Both the position numbers and the translations under genes were made by a program. DNA of 43,991 bases, taken from an uncultured Mucispirillum sp. Its GTDB lineage: Bacteria > Chrysiogenota > Deferribacteres > Deferribacterales > Mucispirillaceae. Within the stretch, counting starts at the first letter, position 1. Every line of letters starts with the position of its first letter. Where the stretch lies: NCBI GenBank assembly GCA_944325215.1, contig CALUZC010000021.1:1-43991 (forward strand). Direction: 5' to 3'. The notes under the pieces were generated by a model that was not told the origin of the DNA, made no database searches, and was given only the letters and a program-made list of their open reading frames with translations. Positions 43,400 through 43,991 of this stretch are shown here, one piece after another.

Positions 43400-43415
43400 T
43401 GCATTTTATATGCCA
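43400..43415 (-). promoter_or_regulatory. Second, weaker sigma54-like site before flgI
   Basis: On the minus strand TGGCATATAAAATGCA has GG and GC ten bases apart but ATGC instead of TTGC in the -12 box. It lies 33 bases upstream of the better site, so tandem promoters are possible, or one is a decoy. Confidence 0.4.
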
Positions 43416-43435
43416 AAAATATATGGTAAATTCTA

Positions 43436-43558
43436 ATTGTAAACTTAAAAAATATAACAGTTTCAGATATATTTAAATTAAATATAATCTATTAATATCT
43501 TACTGCCATATTTTTACCTTTCCATATCTTTACGCCGAAAATCTCAGAAACGGGTGTT
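43436..43558. repeat. Direct repeat, copy A (120 bases)
   Basis: This segment recurs at 43868-43991 with only about three differences in 120 bases, 432 bases apart. Its right half (TTTACCTTTCCAT, then TTTACGCCG) is also the left flank of the large interspersed repeats at 26990 and 31765. So it is the left end of a repeat copy. Confidence 0.85.
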
Positions 43559-43700
43559 TTGTTATTTTACCTATAAAGCTCCAAAGGTATAATCACTCAT
43601 TATTGTTTTTCCATTGCCACTACAACTCGCTTCGCTCTCAAGTAGCTGGCAAAACATTCCAAAAAAATAATTTCGCATACCATTTGAAGAGCGTTTATAT
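43559..43700. repeat. Diverged internal part of interspersed repeat, copy 3
   Basis: Following copy A, this stretch keeps the layout of copies 1 and 2 with different bases. A hairpin TTGCCACTAC...GTAGCTGGCAA (43614-43652) encloses CTCGCTTCGCTC, then AAAACATTCC and a CATTTGAA word follow as in the other copies. Structure retained with changed sequence suggests selection on RNA or DNA folding. Confidence 0.55.
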
Positions 43701-43867
43701 GTAAAATAACACTAGTACATAAAATTAAGGATAAATATTTATAAATATTATTTTGCTAAAGTTATTTAAAATATTATGAGTGTTTGTATTTATTATATTT
43801 GAGATTTTTTGCCTAATGGCTCAGTATATACAGGAAAAATGTGTCATATTGAGCGTAAGAAAATGAA

Positions 43868-43991
43868 ATTGTAAACTTAAAAAATATAACAGTTTCAGAT
43901 ATATTTAAATTAAGTATAATCTATTAATATCTTACTGCCATATTTTTACCTTTCCATATCTTTACGCCGAAAATCTCAAAAACGTGTAGAA
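43868..43991. repeat. Direct repeat, copy B, running off the right edge
   Basis: It is a near-identical second copy of 43436-43558. A further repeat body probably continues beyond the edge. Between the copies (43701-43867) no gene was seen. Confidence 0.85.

Overview
The window is a very AT-rich chromosomal segment of a flagellated Gram-negative bacterium. Outer-membrane-type features support this: a P-ring protein (FlgI), apolipoprotein N-acyltransferase (Lnt), several lipoproteins and a C-terminal beta-barrel ending in Phe. The low G+C content, sigma54-type flagellar promoters, the tRNA-tig-clpP-clpX-lon-rpsU order and the fliW-csrA tail of a flagellar operon would fit a Deferribacteres-like host such as Mucispirillum. 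That is an inference from style and content, not a proven identity.

Left part (1-9110). A sigma54-type promoter precedes a small membrane-anchored coiled-coil protein. Next comes a convergent, unusual envelope protein (signal peptide, long coiled coil, C-terminal barrel). A cobalamin riboswitch then leads into nrdB-nrdA (class I ribonucleotide reductase), followed by a cardiolipin-synthase-like phospholipase D protein and a small lipoprotein.

Middle-left (9102-14264), mostly minus strand. A tight operon runs hypA-hypB-rnhB-yraN-L,D-transpeptidase-fic. Then come an NYN-domain nuclease and a lipoprotein whose apparent promoter has a nine-cytosine tract between the -35 and -10 boxes, a likely phase-variable switch.

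Centre (14037-20618), minus strand. This is a proteostasis block transcribed as tRNA-His, tRNA-Leu, tRNA-Gly, tig, clpP, (terminator) clpX, lon, rpsU, from a strong sigma70-type promoter.

Middle-right (20619-33600). It holds a pilin-like gene remnant, lnt with a small membrane ORF and tatA, ecfT-truA, a ROK kinase, an AlkD-like repair protein, a PAS histidine-kinase-like protein with a degenerate ATPase, a FliL-like protein, mtaB and two tandem secreted paralogues. A flavodoxin-fold reductase and a DEDDy exonuclease follow. Two copies of a long, hairpin-rich interspersed repeat lie in convergent intergenic gaps here.

Right part (33684-43312), minus strand. Two flagellar operons: flgI-flgJ, and flgM-flgN-flgK-flgL-fliW-csrA. 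Both carry sigma54-type promoters, and flgM also has a sigma28-like site and a short leader ORF. FlgL is about 1,464 residues, several times the family norm. The right edge holds a diverged copy of the repeat and a 120-base direct duplication.

The most notable signals are the phase-variable promoter, the sigma54 set that includes an uncharacterised gene, the structured repeat family and the giant FlgL. No CRISPR array, prophage, transposase or complete defence system was seen.
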